Shown: positions 16,655 to 24,279, numbered from the stretch's first letter. The stretch is DNA of 64,000 nt from Arthrobacter cupressi (GCF_900099975.1 NZ_FNEI01000009.1:62001-126000); one strand, 5' to 3'. Made by a program: numbers and translations. Notes: generated by a model from the letters alone, not told the origin.

Positions 16655-17932
16655 CTACTTGGCGGAATCGATTGCGGCCTGCATGTCCGTAAGCGCTTGG
16701 TCTACGGACTTCTCACCCTTGAGTGCTGCGTAGGCGTTGTCCTGGACCGCCTTGGTAACACCCGGGTAGAACGGGGTCACCGGGCGCGGAACCGCGTTCT
16801 CGATCGAGGTCAGCAGGGTCGGCATGTAGGGAGCCTTGGCCACGATGTCTGCATCCTTGTACATGCTGGCCTTCACCGGAGCCAGGGAGCCCTGGAGGGC
16901 GAAGAACTTCTGCTGTTCGTCTTCAAGCAGGAACTTGGCGAAGTCGAGGGCAGTGGCCTTGTACTTGGAGTAGACGCTGACGGCCGCGCTGTGGCCACCG
17001 AGCGAAGAAGCGCCGGGGCCGTCCTTGCCCGGGAGCGGTGCGACGTCGAAGGTTTCCTTCACCTTCGAGGCGCCGTCCGTCTTGGCGAGGTTGTACACGT
17101 ACGGCCAGTTGCGGAGGAAGAGGAGCTTGCCGTCTTCGAATGCCTGGCGGCCCTGTTCCTCCTGGAAGGTGATGCCTTGGGCCGGGATGTTGCCGTCCTT
17201 GTAGGCCGCAACCAGCTTGCCCAGGCCTTCCTTGGACTCGGCCGAGTTCACCGTGGCCTTACCGGCGTCGTCCACGATCTTGCCGCCGAAGGTGTTGATG
17301 GCCTCGGCTGCGTTCACCGTAAGGCCCTCGTACTTCTGGTACTGGCCGGCGTAGCAGCCGATCTTGTTCGCCTTGGCGATCGAGCACATGGACATCATTT
17401 CGTCCCAGGTCTTGGGCGGGGTGGGAACGAGGTCCTTGCGGTAGTACAACATGCCGCCGTCGGAGTGGACCGGCACGGCATACAGCGTGTTGTTGTAGGT
17501 GGCGGCCTTAACCGTGGGCTGCAGGAGCGCACCCGTGTCAACGGCCATCTTGTCCTTGAGCGGCTGCAGCCAGCCCTTCGCGGCAAACTCTGCGGTCCAT
17601 ACGACGTCCACGGTCACGAGGTCGTAACCGGCGTCCTTGGACTGGAAATGCTGGACCAGATCATCGTGCTGCTGATCGGCCTGGTCCGTCTGTTCCTTCA
17701 GCGTGACCTTCTCGTTGGGGTGGGCGGCGTTCCAGCGATCGACCGTGGGCTGCTGGACCGCGGCGTTGTCCTTGCCCGTTACGTAGGTGATCGGGCCGCG
17801 GCCATCCAGGTTGGCAGCCGCGTCGCCACCCCCGGTCTGGGTTCCACCTCCGCCACCCCCGCCACAAGCGGACAGAGAGATGGCGAGCACGCCGGCAACA
17901 GCGGCCGGAAGGAGGTACTTGCGAGTTTTCAT
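16655..17932 (-). CDS. Extracellular sugar-binding lipoprotein of the ABC importer
   Basis: A 425-residue solute-binding protein (family 1). Signal peptide KYLLPAAVAGVLAISLSAC has the lipobox LSAC, followed by a poly-Gly stretch. The body carries ITYVTGKDNAAVQQPTVDRW and DLVTVDVVWTAEFAAKGWL, as in maltose/trehalose-type binding proteins. First gene of the operon; 79 bp to the permease. ATG 17930-17932 fits the signal peptide. A LacI-type operator lies 93 bp upstream of the start codon. Confidence 0.92.
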   Translation of the reverse strand: MKTRKYLLPAAVAGVLAISLSACGGGGGGGTQTGGGDAAANLDGRGPITYVTGKDNAAVQQPTVDRWNAAHPNEKVTLKEQTDQADQQHDDLVQHFQSKDAGYDLVTVDVVWTAEFAAKGWLQPLKDKMAVDTGALLQPTVKAATYNNTLYAVPVHSDGGMLYYRKDLVPTPPKTWDEMMSMCSIAKANKIGCYAGQYQKYEGLTVNAAEAINTFGGKIVDDAGKATVNSAESKEGLGKLVAAYKDGNIPAQGITFQEEQGRQAFEDGKLLFLRNWPYVYNLAKTDGASKVKETFDVAPLPGKDGPGASSLGGHSAAVSVYSKYKATALDFAKFLLEDEQQKFFALQGSLAPVKASMYKDADIVAKAPYMPTLLTSIENAVPRPVTPFYPGVTKAVQDNAYAALKGEKSVDQALTDMQAAIDSAK

Positions 17933-18024
17933 TTCCGGGACTCCTCGATGAGTGAACCAGGTGAGTGCCGCGATGCGGCGATGTGATGTGGTGGTGCTCA
18001 CACTAGCGAGGTTTGCAGGAAAAA

Positions 18025-18038
18025 TGCAAGCGTTTACA
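18025..18038. promoter_or_regulatory. LacI-family operator of the sugar importer
   Basis: TGCAAGCGTTTACA fits the general LacI/CcpA-type consensus TGNAANCGNTTNCA at every fixed position, with the central CG. It lies 93 bp upstream of the binding-protein start, next to the only LacI-family gene in the window. Confidence 0.75.
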
Positions 18039-18156
18039 CATGATTCTGTAATCAGCACGAAACACGTTTGGAATCGGGGCCCGGCCCCGTTTTTCTGCTA
18101 TCGGGTGCGGCGGGCCTCCCGCCCGCCGGGACGCCCCTAAAACGGCCTTGACGCAG

Positions 18157-18200
18157 CGAGGGCAGGACCCGCCGTCGAGCGCGGGACCTGCCCTCGTTTT
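18157..18200 (+). terminator. Rho-independent terminator hairpin
   Basis: A 16-bp stem (18157-18172 with 18181-18196, one mismatch) around an 8-base loop, followed by TTTT on the plus strand. It lies between the end of the LEA-like gene (minus) and the sugar importer promoter region, and probably insulates them from each other. Confidence 0.7.
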
Positions 18201-18212
18201 CAGGGCCTGGTG

Positions 18213-18527
18213 TTACTTTCCGGCCTTGAAAAAGCCGGCGATCCTGGAGCCGAGGCCTTTGACGTTTTCGGCGACCCCGCCGGCGAACTCCTTGGCGTTC
18301 TCCACTGCTTCCCCGGTGAACTCCTTCACGTTTTCGGCAGCGTCGCCCGCGAACTCCTTCGCGTTTTCCACGGCACCGCCGGCGAACTCCTTGACGTTCT
18401 CCACCGCGTCGCCGGCAAGTTCCTTGGCGTTTTCGACGGCGCCGCCCGCGAATTCCTTGGCGTTCTCCACAGCATCGCCCCCGGCAGCCTGGCCTACGGT
18501 GTTCTCGTTGCCGTTTACCCCACTCAT
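18213..18527 (-). CDS. LEA-like 11-residue repeat protein
   Basis: A 104-residue, cysteine-free, very hydrophilic protein. After an 18-residue leader it consists of six 11-residue repeats of the form AVENAKEFAGG (variants with L, V, D, E, T at set places), a degenerate seventh, and an end IAGFFKAGK. Spacing of Lys, Glu and Ala follows the group 3 LEA pattern, which forms amphipathic helices on drying and protects proteins or membranes. GGAGAG lies upstream of ATG 18525-18527. Bacterial LEA-like proteins are linked to desiccation and osmotic stress; that role is inferred. Confidence 0.8.
   Translation of the reverse strand: MSGVNGNENTVGQAAGGDAVENAKEFAGGAVENAKELAGDAVENVKEFAGGAVENAKEFAGDAAENVKEFTGEAVENAKEFAGGVAENVKGLGSRIAGFFKAGK
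18252..18473 (-). repeat. Tandem 33-bp coding repeats of the LEA-like gene
   Basis: Six in-frame copies of a 33-base unit plus a decayed copy. Third positions differ between copies, so the array is not recent slippage but selection on the 11-residue peptide. Confidence 0.75.
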
Positions 18528-18775
18528 GGTTCTCTCCTTCTCCTGGTTCTCTTGTTCCTGGTTCGTCGGCTCCACTCAGACGCGTGTCCCCCGGCGGCCC
18601 GGGCAAAGCCCAAGCAAAGGGAAAAGCTGCTCCCCCTGCCATCAAACTAGGGGGCCCCAGACAAGCGCTGCAAGGAAAACGCCCGGTTCAGGGCATATTC
18701 CGAAACATTGAACGCAGCATTCACCGATGCGTCACGCGCCGGCCACCCCCCGGTCCCGGTGCAGCCGCTGGAGCG

Positions 18776-19387
18776 CTAACGGACGCGCTCGGCCCTGGAG
18801 AACCTGGCCCGGGTGCCGCCTGAAATGTGCAGGAGCACGGGTACCCGCCGGCCCACCACGGAGTCCAAGGACTCAATCAGGCCGGAGATCTCGGCTGCGA
18901 GGAGCTGCGGGGAGACCCCCAGCCTGGGGTACACGCGGACCCTGAGTCCCGGCCGGCCCTGGACCTCATAGGTGGCAACCGTGACGGCCGCCAGATCCGC
19001 CCGGCCGGCCAGGGCTGCCTTCAACGCCTGTTCCGCCACGCCGCCGCCGATCTCCACCTCGCCTGGAGTGGTTTCGTCCTCGTAGTCCGCCACGATCATG
19101 TTGGCGCGGCCCTTGCCCTGCTGCGCCAGCCACGCCACCATGAGCACGATGAGGATCACCATGACGGCGGCAGCGGCCACCCAGAGCCAGCTCTCCTGGC
19201 GTCCGGGAATCCGGGTTTGCTCGGCCAGGTAAGAGGCGTGCCGGTAGGCGTCCGAGGACCACTGGCGCCACCACTGCGCCACCGCGGGGACGGTGGCGAG
19301 CAGCATGAACAGGACGCCGGCCGCCGCCAGGACGAGGCCGAGGATCCCCACCAGGACCCGGTTGAGGACACGGGGAGTTCCGTTCAT
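18776..19387 (-). CDS. amaP: Alkaline-shock membrane anchor protein AmaP-like
   Basis: A 203-residue membrane protein: two hydrophobic helices (about 9-37 and 66-88) flank a WWRQW-containing loop, then a cytoplasmic domain ending in VRVYPRLGVSPQLLAAEI and GRRVPVLLHISGG. The arrangement matches AmaP, which ties Asp23 to the membrane. The gene overlaps its upstream neighbour by 4 bases and is the last of a five-gene Asp23 operon. It probably acts in envelope stress or envelope organisation; the actinobacterial role is poorly known. Confidence 0.82.
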   Translation of the reverse strand: MNGTPRVLNRVLVGILGLVLAAAGVLFMLLATVPAVAQWWRQWSSDAYRHASYLAEQTRIPGRQESWLWVAAAAVMVILIVLMVAWLAQQGKGRANMIVADYEDETTPGEVEIGGGVAEQALKAALAGRADLAAVTVATYEVQGRPGLRVRVYPRLGVSPQLLAAEISGLIESLDSVVGRRVPVLLHISGGTRARFSRAERVR

Positions 19388-20040
19388 GCTCCGACCACCC
19401 CCGAAACGGCGACGTTGACCCGGATATCGGGCATGGGCGAGGGCGCCATGGCGCGCAGTTCATCCTCGACGGCGGACTGGACGGCTTCCTCGCGGACCGG
19501 AACCCCGGAGGTTGGCCGGACATTGACCACCACCAGGCGCTGCGACACCACCACCATGACCTGTTCCTGCGTAACGTTGGCGGCGGCACGGGCGCGCCTG
19601 GCCAGGGACGAGGCGATGACCTCGTCATCAACCACTACTCCTACCCGCCGGTCCTCAAGGAGGTGCCGCGCCCTGCGGCCCGGGAGGACGGCGTTGAGGA
19701 GGAAGACCAGGCCGAACATGGCAAGCACGGCGCCCGTTGCGCCCAGGAGCAGCGGGGAGATCCCGGCGGGAAGGTCCACCAGCCGTTCGGCCGCGGTCTG
19801 GGGGTCGATCAGCCACGGCGGTTGCCCGATGACGCGCAATGCGGACTCAAGCAGTCCGTAGACGCAGACGGCGATCACCAGGACGGCGGCCGCCCCGGCG
19901 GCGACGGCTCGCGAGGACCGGGTCTCGCGGCGGAGGATGGTGCGGATCCCGGGATCCTGGCCGGCCGTCCCGCTGTCCGCGATTCCGCCGCCCGCGATTC
20001 CGTTGTCCACCGGTCCGTTGCCCGCTGATCCGCTGCTCAC
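19384..20040 (-). CDS. DUF6286-like membrane protein of the Asp23 operon
   Basis: A 218-residue protein: a Gly/Ser/Asp-rich N-terminus (imperfect repeats of GNGPVDNGIAGGGIADSG type), two membrane helices (about 50-70 and 98-122), then a cytoplasmic Asp23-like domain (DRRVGVVVDDEVIASSLARRARAA, VVVNVRPTSGVPVREEAV). GTG 20038-20040 overlaps the previous stop (GTGA) and removes an improbable Pro/His/Arg leader. DUF6286 proteins are regular members of actinobacterial Asp23/AmaP operons. Function unknown beyond that association. Confidence 0.75.
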   Translation of the reverse strand: MSSGSAGNGPVDNGIAGGGIADSGTAGQDPGIRTILRRETRSSRAVAAGAAAVLVIAVCVYGLLESALRVIGQPPWLIDPQTAAERLVDLPAGISPLLLGATGAVLAMFGLVFLLNAVLPGRRARHLLEDRRVGVVVDDEVIASSLARRARAAANVTQEQVMVVVSQRLVVVNVRPTSGVPVREEAVQSAVEDELRAMAPSPMPDIRVNVAVSGVVGA

Positions 20041-20423
20041 TGGACCCGCCCTCCTTCGGTGATGCGGACCCCGCTGATCCGGATGTCCACCCGGCTCAGC
20101 ATGGAACCGCTGAGTTCGGTGACCCGGCGCAGGATGCTCGTCTTGGCCGCCACGGCGCGGTCCCACACGGAGCCGCCGAGCGCGTCGAGCCGGTCCGGCT
20201 CCCGGAGCACCTCAACGAGGGGCGGGATGCACACCGGTGCGACGATCGAAAGGGCCAGCAGTCCGCCGTCGTCCGTCCATTCGGCGCGGACGTCCTGGGC
20301 GTGCACGCCGAGCGCCTCGGCTGCGGCTTCCCGGGCCAGGGATGTGAGCGCCTGGGTGCTGATTCGGTTGTGGCCTGCCAGGCCCGCGGAAGCCTGGTGG
20401 ACGGCCGCGGGGGCCGCGCTCAT
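20037..20423 (-). CDS. Asp23-operon conserved protein
   Basis: A 128-residue soluble protein. The mixed alpha/beta pattern (TQALTSLAREAAAEALGVHAQDVRAEW, LLALSIVAPVCIPPLVEVL, VDIRISGVRI) resembles a shortened Asp23/Gls24 fold. ATG 20421-20423 overlaps the upstream stop (ATGA). It is coupled to the genes on either side. Probably a second, divergent Asp23-type subunit; this is inference from pattern and position. Confidence 0.65.
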   Translation of the reverse strand: MSAAPAAVHQASAGLAGHNRISTQALTSLAREAAAEALGVHAQDVRAEWTDDGGLLALSIVAPVCIPPLVEVLREPDRLDALGGSVWDRAVAAKTSILRRVTELSGSMLSRVDIRISGVRITEGGRVQ

Positions 20424-20611
20424 GACGAGGAGCGCCGTCCTGTGACGGCGTCCCAAACGCTGCGCAGGTCCAGCTTCCCGTCGGCGGCACGGCCGAGGAG
20501 GGCCCCGATGCCCATGAACAGAAGGGAGACCAGGAAGCCCCACAGGCCGAACTGGAAGGACATGAAGGCGACGAAGGCACCGATTCCGATGCCGAGCACG
20601 GTCATGTTCAT
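20420..20611 (-). CDS. Small DUF2273-like membrane protein
   Basis: A 63-residue protein with two short hydrophobic helices joined by a phenylalanine/glycine turn (FVAFMSFQFGLWGFLVSLLF), ending in a basic tail. Size and position match the DUF2273 protein found between Asp23 and AmaP in many Gram-positive bacteria. It overlaps both neighbours by 4 bases. Confidence 0.75.
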   Translation of the reverse strand: MNMTVLGIGIGAFVAFMSFQFGLWGFLVSLLFMGIGALLGRAADGKLDLRSVWDAVTGRRSSS

Positions 20612-21048
20612 TGCAGTGCCTCCCTTTCGGTGCCAGCCTTGCCGCCGGGTTTCGCCGGCGGGGCGATGTAGACGTCGTTGATTTCGATATTGACTTCGAT
20701 GACCTGCAGGCCCACGAGCTTTTCCACCGCGCTATAGACGGCGGCCCGGACCTGGTTGGCGACGTCATGGAGGGGGTAGCCGTAAACGGCCACCAGGATG
20801 ATGTCCACCGCTACCTGGGTTTCGCCGACTTCGGCGCGCACCCCCGCGGCGTGGTCAGAACTTCCGACGGCGTCCCGGATGGCGCCCAGCGCGCGGGAGG
20901 GGCCGGAACCGAGCGAGTAGACGCCGGGCACCGCTTTGGCCGCGATCCCGGCAACCTTGGCGACGGCCGAATCCGAGATCACCGTGCGGCCCGGGCCTGC
21001 AGGCTGTTCCCCCGTTACCAGTTCCCCTGTTATCTCATCACGGTCCAT
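20608..21048 (-). CDS. Asp23/Gls24-family envelope stress protein
   Basis: A 146-residue cytoplasmic Asp23/Gls24 protein: VISDSAVAKVAGIAAKAVPGVYSLG, then VAVDIILVAVYGYPLHDVANQVRAAVYSAVEKLVGL and VIEVNIEINDVYI are the three hallmark blocks. First gene of a five-gene operon whose members all overlap by 4 bases. In staphylococci Asp23 is abundant, membrane-associated through AmaP and linked to alkaline and cell-wall stress. The same role is inferred here. Confidence 0.9.
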   Translation of the reverse strand: MDRDEITGELVTGEQPAGPGRTVISDSAVAKVAGIAAKAVPGVYSLGSGPSRALGAIRDAVGSSDHAAGVRAEVGETQVAVDIILVAVYGYPLHDVANQVRAAVYSAVEKLVGLQVIEVNIEINDVYIAPPAKPGGKAGTEREALQ

Positions 21049-21123
21049 GCCGGCGCCCCTCCCCTATCTTCTGGCTACCACCCTAACGCGTGGCTGCGAC
21101 AGGGTGGGGCCTGGCCTGGCGGG

Positions 21124-21597
21124 CTACTTGCAGTTCTTGTCCAGCCAGTCCTGGATCGGCTTGGACAGTTCTTCGAACTCGCCGGTCCCATGTTTGCTGT
21201 AGTCCGAGCCCGCGGAATCCATGAAGGCCTTGAGCTTCTCGAAATGCGGCTTCAGCTCGTCCGGGACCTTGCCTTGGAGCTGCGCCAGCTCGTCCTCGAG
21301 TTTCTTCAAGTCCTCGGGGTTCCCACCCATGGCCCCCGCCATGGGCAGGAGCGAGATGCTCCAGTAGGTGGCACTGACGGAGATGCAGGCTTCGTTCAGC
21401 GAGCCGAAGCCGCCGGCCAAGCCGCCGGTGCCGTTGGTTGATGTGTCATCGGGCGAGGGTTCCGCCTCAGGCGATGACGACGACGGCGATGCGCTGCCCT
21501 GTGTTGCCTGGACGGTCGGGACCGGGAACGAACACGCTCCCAACGCCATCGTCGAGGCCAGTACGGCGGCAAGGAGCAGCCTGGACCTGATCTTCAT
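21124..21597 (-). CDS. Putative lipoprotein of unknown function
   Basis: A 157-residue predicted lipoprotein: basic start, hydrophobic stretch LLLAAVLASTMALGAC with lipobox LGAC, then a low-complexity Ser/Pro/Glu/Asp/Thr linker (about 30-60). The small C-terminal domain is helical and charged (NPEDLKKLEDELAQLQGKVPDELKPHF). ATG 21595-21597 follows a purine-rich GGGGGGAAAG. Two cysteines (SLNEAC and NKNC-type end, KNCK) could form a disulfide. No recognised family. Last chromosomal gene before the tRNA/integration site. Confidence 0.75.
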   Translation of the reverse strand: MKIRSRLLLAAVLASTMALGACSFPVPTVQATQGSASPSSSSPEAEPSPDDTSTNGTGGLAGGFGSLNEACISVSATYWSISLLPMAGAMGGNPEDLKKLEDELAQLQGKVPDELKPHFEKLKAFMDSAGSDYSKHGTGEFEELSKPIQDWLDKNCK

Positions 21598-21706
21598 CTT
21601 TCCCCCCATTTTGAACGCCGTCCGGAGTGCCGGCGAGGAAAGAATACGCCCGCGGTTTCCTGCTGAACAGGGCCGGGCGAGGGAGCCGAATTGCGTTAAA
21701 GAAGAA

Positions 21707-21734
21707 AAGCACCAATTCCGAAGAATTGGTGCTT
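21707..21734 (-). terminator. Terminator of the tRNA-Phe locus
   Basis: A perfect 12-bp stem (21707-21718 with 21723-21734). Read on the minus strand it has a TTCG tetraloop and is followed by TTTTCTTCTTT. It lies 6 bp past the tRNA CCA end, so it is the chromosomal tRNA terminator left behind by the insertion. Confidence 0.85.
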
Positions 21735-21739
21735 CCCAG

Positions 21740-21792
21740 TGGTGGCTCCGACCGGCGTCGATCCGGTGACCTTTCGATTTTCAGTCGAACGC
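21740..21792 (-). tRNA. 3' fragment of tRNA-Phe (attachment site core)
   Basis: Read on the minus strand this gives the anticodon arm with loop CTGAAAA (anticodon GAA, Phe), the variable loop, the T arm (ACCGG/CCGGT), the acceptor 3' strand CGGAGCC and the encoded ACCA. No D arm or matching 5' acceptor strand (expected GGCTCCG) follows; sequence changes abruptly near 21793. So it is not a working tRNA but the duplicated attachment core left by an element inserted in tRNA-Phe. The integrase gene begins 75 bp away. Confidence 0.88.
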
Positions 21793-21837
21793 TGACTCGG
21801 CCTTCTTCCCAATGCTGGGAAGGTCGAGCACCTCACC

Positions 21838-21857
21838 TACCAGAGGTTTACCAGAGG
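21838..21857. repeat. Direct repeat TACCAGAGG x2 beside the attachment core
   Basis: TACCAGAGG at 21838-21846 and again at 21849-21857, one helical turn (11 bp) apart, between the core and the integrase stop. An inverted repeat CTTCCC-AATG-style element (21805-21822) lies nearby. The layout suits arm-type integrase sites. Confidence 0.5.
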
Positions 21858-21866
21858 CGCCGTCAT

Positions 21867-23360
21867 CTATATCAGGGAATCAAGTCCCGCCGCGGCCTTG
21901 AAGAAGTCGTCATCGAAGAGCTCCCCATAAGTATTGATCGTCGTCGTGCCATCCTTGTGTCCGGCGATGCGTTGGACATGCTTTACGTTCTTGGTTACGG
22001 ACAGGTATAGGCTGACCGCCGTATGCCGCAGGTCGTGGAACACAGGCGGCCGGAAGTCCATATCTCCGTACGCGAGACGGATCCCTGCAGAACGATGCAG
22101 CAGATCGCGCTGCTCATCGGAAATGCCGGCCTCGGTGGCTAGCGCTCCCCACGTTTCCGGTCCGACAACCCCCGGGGCTGGCAATCCGTGGTGATACTGG
22201 TAACTGACAAGTTCCGCCAAGGTGAGGTCCCCGAATACCGCCAGCCCACGTCTGGTTTCTGTAATTCCCAGGGCGGTTTGCATTCGGCTGACACTCGTCG
22301 ACGCCAGCCGCCTGGCCGGCTCGTAGTACCGTCTGGTGAAATTTGAGTTGCGCATTGGCAACCCCTGGGAGGACGGAAATAATAGAGTTTGGGCTGGCTT
22401 CCCTTCCGCCAGCGCGAGGAGGTCTCCGGCGAGCGATGCCGGCAAGGGCACTTCACGGGCCGCGTGGCCCTTTGTATCTCCGAGGACAAGGCGGCCATTC
22501 ACCTCCGAAAATGCCTTGGATACGGAAACACACGGCCTCGGGCCGAGATCGAGATCTCCGACCGTCAAAGCGGTGACTTCCCCCCATCTCAGTCCGGTAA
22601 GTCCCGTGAAGCGGACCAGCAGTTCATACTGGCCGGAGCAGGTGGCGAGCCGTTCAAGTTGTGGGCGCGTGAGGTAGACAGATTCGCGGCCGGTGTTCGT
22701 TTGCGGGACGTAGTCACGCCCTCCGGCGGAGTCCTGGGCTGGGTTGAGAGCCAAAATTCTTAGCCCGACCGCGTAATCGAGCATCCTGGAAAATTGCTTT
22801 GACGCTCGCGCTCTGGTGTCAGGGCTCGCGATGGTGCCATCGACGCCCTTCATGGTCTGAGTCCACCGGCCGACGCCCGCATAGGTCACGCTGCTCAGCG
22901 GATAGCGCCCCCAGCGGGGTTCTATCATCCGAGAATATAACCATTCGTAGCCCTGCACCGTCTTGGGTGTGGCAGGGCGTCTCCCAGATGCACCCATCGT
23001 TGTGATTCGATCGATCCACAGTCCGTACAGGTCAGCAACAGTCATTCCCGCCGCGGATTTGGGGTCGATGTAGGTACCGGACCTTACGGATTTACACTGT
23101 TCCCTGACGAACTCAGTAGCTTCCTCCTTGGTCGCAAACCGGCGCGTCTTCCATTTCCCCTGCGGGTCCTGATAGCCGGCCTCCCATCTTCGCGGCTTCA
23201 AGCGGGAGACGACTGGCGCTTCCAGATGCAGGTCATGCGCACGCTTTGCCTGCCGACCTGCGAAATCACGAGCTCTGGCCTCGGTGTCGTACTCGTTTCG
23301 AAGCCTCTTACCGGATACCGCCGAGTACGTGACGGCCCAATCCAGCTTTCGGACACTCAT
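21867..23360 (-). CDS. int: Tyrosine-type site-specific integrase with an inserted PG-binding-like module
   Basis: A 497-residue phage-type integrase expected to recombine the element at tRNA-Phe. N-terminal AP2-like arm-binding region (about 55-100), SAM-like core-binding domain (about 105-205), catalytic domain (about 225-490) with R258 (TGLRWGE), K297, H442-x-x-R445 (HDLRH), H468 (AGHKD) and nucleophile Y478. Between K297 and H442 there is an extra block (about 355-411) reading VSRMQTALG, VFGDLTLAELVSYQYHHGLP and GVVGPETWGAL, the pattern of a peptidoglycan-binding (PG_binding_1) module. All catalytic residues are intact. It lies next to the attachment core, as expected for an integrated element. 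Confidence 0.92.
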   Translation of the reverse strand: MSVRKLDWAVTYSAVSGKRLRNEYDTEARARDFAGRQAKRAHDLHLEAPVVSRLKPRRWEAGYQDPQGKWKTRRFATKEEATEFVREQCKSVRSGTYIDPKSAAGMTVADLYGLWIDRITTMGASGRRPATPKTVQGYEWLYSRMIEPRWGRYPLSSVTYAGVGRWTQTMKGVDGTIASPDTRARASKQFSRMLDYAVGLRILALNPAQDSAGGRDYVPQTNTGRESVYLTRPQLERLATCSGQYELLVRFTGLTGLRWGEVTALTVGDLDLGPRPCVSVSKAFSEVNGRLVLGDTKGHAAREVPLPASLAGDLLALAEGKPAQTLLFPSSQGLPMRNSNFTRRYYEPARRLASTSVSRMQTALGITETRRGLAVFGDLTLAELVSYQYHHGLPAPGVVGPETWGALATEAGISDEQRDLLHRSAGIRLAYGDMDFRPPVFHDLRHTAVSLYLSVTKNVKHVQRIAGHKDGTTTINTYGELFDDDFFKAAAGLDSLI

Positions 23361-23363
23361 GAC

Positions 23364-24263
23364 TCACTGCTTCTGATCGTCTCGCCGCATGATTTGCTCC
23401 GCAGACGCTGAAACGCCAGATTCGGGCAGAGGTGGATTTTCTTCATCAAGATCAAAGCTTGCAATTGCACCCCGCCACACCAGCGCTTCACTCATTCCAT
23501 ATTTAGCGGCAATGTCGCGCTGTGACATTCCGGACGCCTGCAGGGCGCGAAGGCCAGGGAATTCGGGATCGGCGTAGAGGACCCCGAGCGGGGTGAGGTC
23601 TCCGGATGCTCGCCCCTGCTCGCCACGTGTCAACAGGGCTCGCCGTCTGGCTTCCTTGATCCGCTGTGCCATAACTGAGGGCGACATCTGCACTTGCTCT
23701 GCAAGGGTTGCAGTCGCGCGGCTGTTTCCTAGCCGAACCTGCTCAGCGTATTTCGCCGCTAAGGCGGCGTATTCGACATTGGTCTTAGGCAACTTCTTGT
23801 CAAGCCATGTTTCGAATCGCCGTTGAATGAACTCTGCATTTCGTTCCAGCTTCAGTCGTCGCTCCGCAGCAGCTCTCTGTCCCCTGCGCGCCCGGTCCAC
23901 AGCAGTCTCGACATAGGACTGCAGACTTTCGGTATTTACAGCTGGAAGCGTCCGGACTGTTCCCGACGGGATCGCCACGACCTCAGCGATGGACCACGAT
24001 TCCGGGGTGAAGTCGACCCTGAGGCCAATCGCCCAACCGTCACCTGAAGGGCAGACGAGCAGGGCAGCGTCCACGTCGAACCGCTCCTGCGGAGGAAACT
24101 CATGCCCTAGATCGCGCACGGCATTTTCGGTGAGCCGCCTGAGGGCAGGTGCAGCGTCTTCAGACTTCATGAACCAACTGTAATAGGAGGCCCTAGCGGA
24201 TCTCTTGGATTCATAGTTGTTCAGTTTGAATCCTACTTGAGAAAACTTCGTTGACAAGTTCAT
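23364..24263 (-). CDS. Double helix-turn-helix protein of the integrated element
   Basis: A 299-residue protein ending 3 bp before the integrase start, so co-transcribed with it. The middle is a charged coiled region (about 120-155, RARRGQRAAAERRLKLERNAEF). Two helix-turn-helix-like segments follow: about 186-205 (TLAEQVQMSPSVMAQRIKEA) and about 246-265 (SQRDIAAKYGMSEALVWRG). Proteins of this build accompany integrases in actinobacterial elements; function probably control of integration or element gene expression. No named family. Confidence 0.7.
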   Translation of the reverse strand: MNLSTKFSQVGFKLNNYESKRSARASYYSWFMKSEDAAPALRRLTENAVRDLGHEFPPQERFDVDAALLVCPSGDGWAIGLRVDFTPESWSIAEVVAIPSGTVRTLPAVNTESLQSYVETAVDRARRGQRAAAERRLKLERNAEFIQRRFETWLDKKLPKTNVEYAALAAKYAEQVRLGNSRATATLAEQVQMSPSVMAQRIKEARRRALLTRGEQGRASGDLTPLGVLYADPEFPGLRALQASGMSQRDIAAKYGMSEALVWRGAIASFDLDEENPPLPESGVSASAEQIMRRDDQKQ

Positions 24264-24279
24264 CCCTTAACGGTAGCTT
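24251..24279 (+). promoter_or_regulatory. Candidate promoter of the excisionase-like gene
   Basis: TTGACA (24251-24256), 17 bases, then TAGCTT (24274-24279). GTTGACAA (24250-24257) is also one arm of an inverted repeat with TTGTCAAC (24291-24298), which would let one repressor cover the divergent leftward and rightward genes. Confidence 0.4.

Noticed and set aside
18252..18473. CRISPR-like 33-bp repeats
   Set aside because: The repeats are contiguous without spacers and lie in frame inside the LEA-like gene.
21740..21860. Complete tRNA-Phe gene with an intron or odd D arm
   Set aside because: The 5' acceptor strand complementary to CGGAGCC is missing and no D arm can be drawn; an attachment-core fragment explains it better.
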